Below the pieces are notes generated by a model. It had not been told where the DNA came from, did not search any database, and worked only from the letters and a program-made list of their open reading frames with translations. A stretch of DNA of 64,000 nt from the NCBI RefSeq assembly GCF_022627325.1, contig NZ_JAETZZ010000004.1, positions 342,876 to 406,875 of the forward strand, written 5' to 3'. Shown here in pieces: positions 63,882 to 64,000 of this stretch. The position numbers and the translations under genes were made by a program. How positions within the stretch are numbered: position 1 is the stretch's first letter; each line of letters begins with the position of its first letter. The stretch comes from Pseudomonas putida (lineage in GTDB: Bacteria; Pseudomonadota; Gammaproteobacteria; Pseudomonadales; Pseudomonadaceae).

Positions 63882-64000
63882 GTGCGCCAGGCATGGCGCG
63901 TTGCGCGTCAGCGCAACCCGCTTGGCTGTGGTGGCCGAGTGGGTGACTTGGAGGTGAAAGTCCTCTACACACCCGGCAAGGGGAAGTGTTAGCCAGAGGC
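63882..64000 (+). mobile_element. 5' end of a class C group II intron (partial, runs off the window)
   Basis: The sequence begins GTGCGCCAGGCATGGCGCG, the GUGYGCC-GGCAU-GGYGC stem that opens class C introns such as O.i.I1, and continues with the domain I signature GGAGGTGAAAGTCCTCTAC and then GGAAGTGTTAGCCAGAGGC. Insertion directly behind a rho-independent terminator is the target preference of this class. About 119 bases are visible. The remaining domain I, the reverse transcriptase gene and domains V and VI lie beyond the right edge. Confidence 0.85.

Overview
The window is a GC-rich pseudomonad chromosome segment, most likely Pseudomonas putida group. The basis is gene order: plsB, dapE, dapD, dapC, glnD, map, rpsB-tsf-pyrH-frr-uppS-cdsA-dxr-rseP-bamA-skp-lpxD-fabZ-lpxA-lpxB-rnhB-dnaE-accA-tilS-pyrG-eno-ftsB-ispD, then adhC-fghA, ispF-truD-surE-pcm-nlpD-rpoS. 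Protein features such as a MexJK-like pump, a GfnR-like regulator and Pseudomonas-type RpoS agree. The assignment comes from recalled synteny, not from a search.

Bases 1-5100 are accessory and partly decayed. They hold the 3' end of an unknown gene, a LysR regulator divergent from a short glyoxalase I, a luciferase-type flavin monooxygenase convergent with a CmcJ/AsaB-family oxygenase, and two abutting gene remnants: the C-terminal end of an imidazolonepropionase-like amidohydrolase on the minus strand and of a nitronate monooxygenase on the plus strand. This debris runs up to the operator of a MexJK-like RND efflux operon (5150-9322). No TetR-type repressor lies next to that operon.

From 9.3 to 30 kb the genome is core-like. 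A minus-strand group runs plsB, two small YbaY-like genes and a DUF4197 gene, with perfect inverted repeats at their ribosome-binding regions. A cold-shock gene, rlmA, three succinylase-pathway lysine genes (dapE, dapD, dapC), a cyclic-glucan synthase-like gene (ndvB), tcdA with the CsdA/CsdE sulfur-transfer pair, an ArsC-like protein, a CPA1 antiporter, glnD and map follow.

From 30.4 to 55.5 kb lies the translation and envelope supercluster: S2, EF-Ts, UMP kinase, RRF, isoprenoid/undecaprenyl and phospholipid enzymes, RseP, BamA, Skp, the lipid A enzymes, replicative polymerase, acetyl-CoA carboxylase alpha, TilS, CTP synthase and enolase. kdsA, usually found between pyrG and eno in this genus, is absent from that spot. 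From 55.5 kb come a formaldehyde detoxification unit (LysR, adhC, fghA) and the ispF-truD-surE-pcm-nlpD-rpoS stress block.

The window ends inside a mobile element. At 63882, directly after the rpoS terminator, begins a sequence with the 5' end and domain I signatures of a class C group II intron. A family of CTTCAAGCTGCAAG repeats recurs at three intergenic sites.
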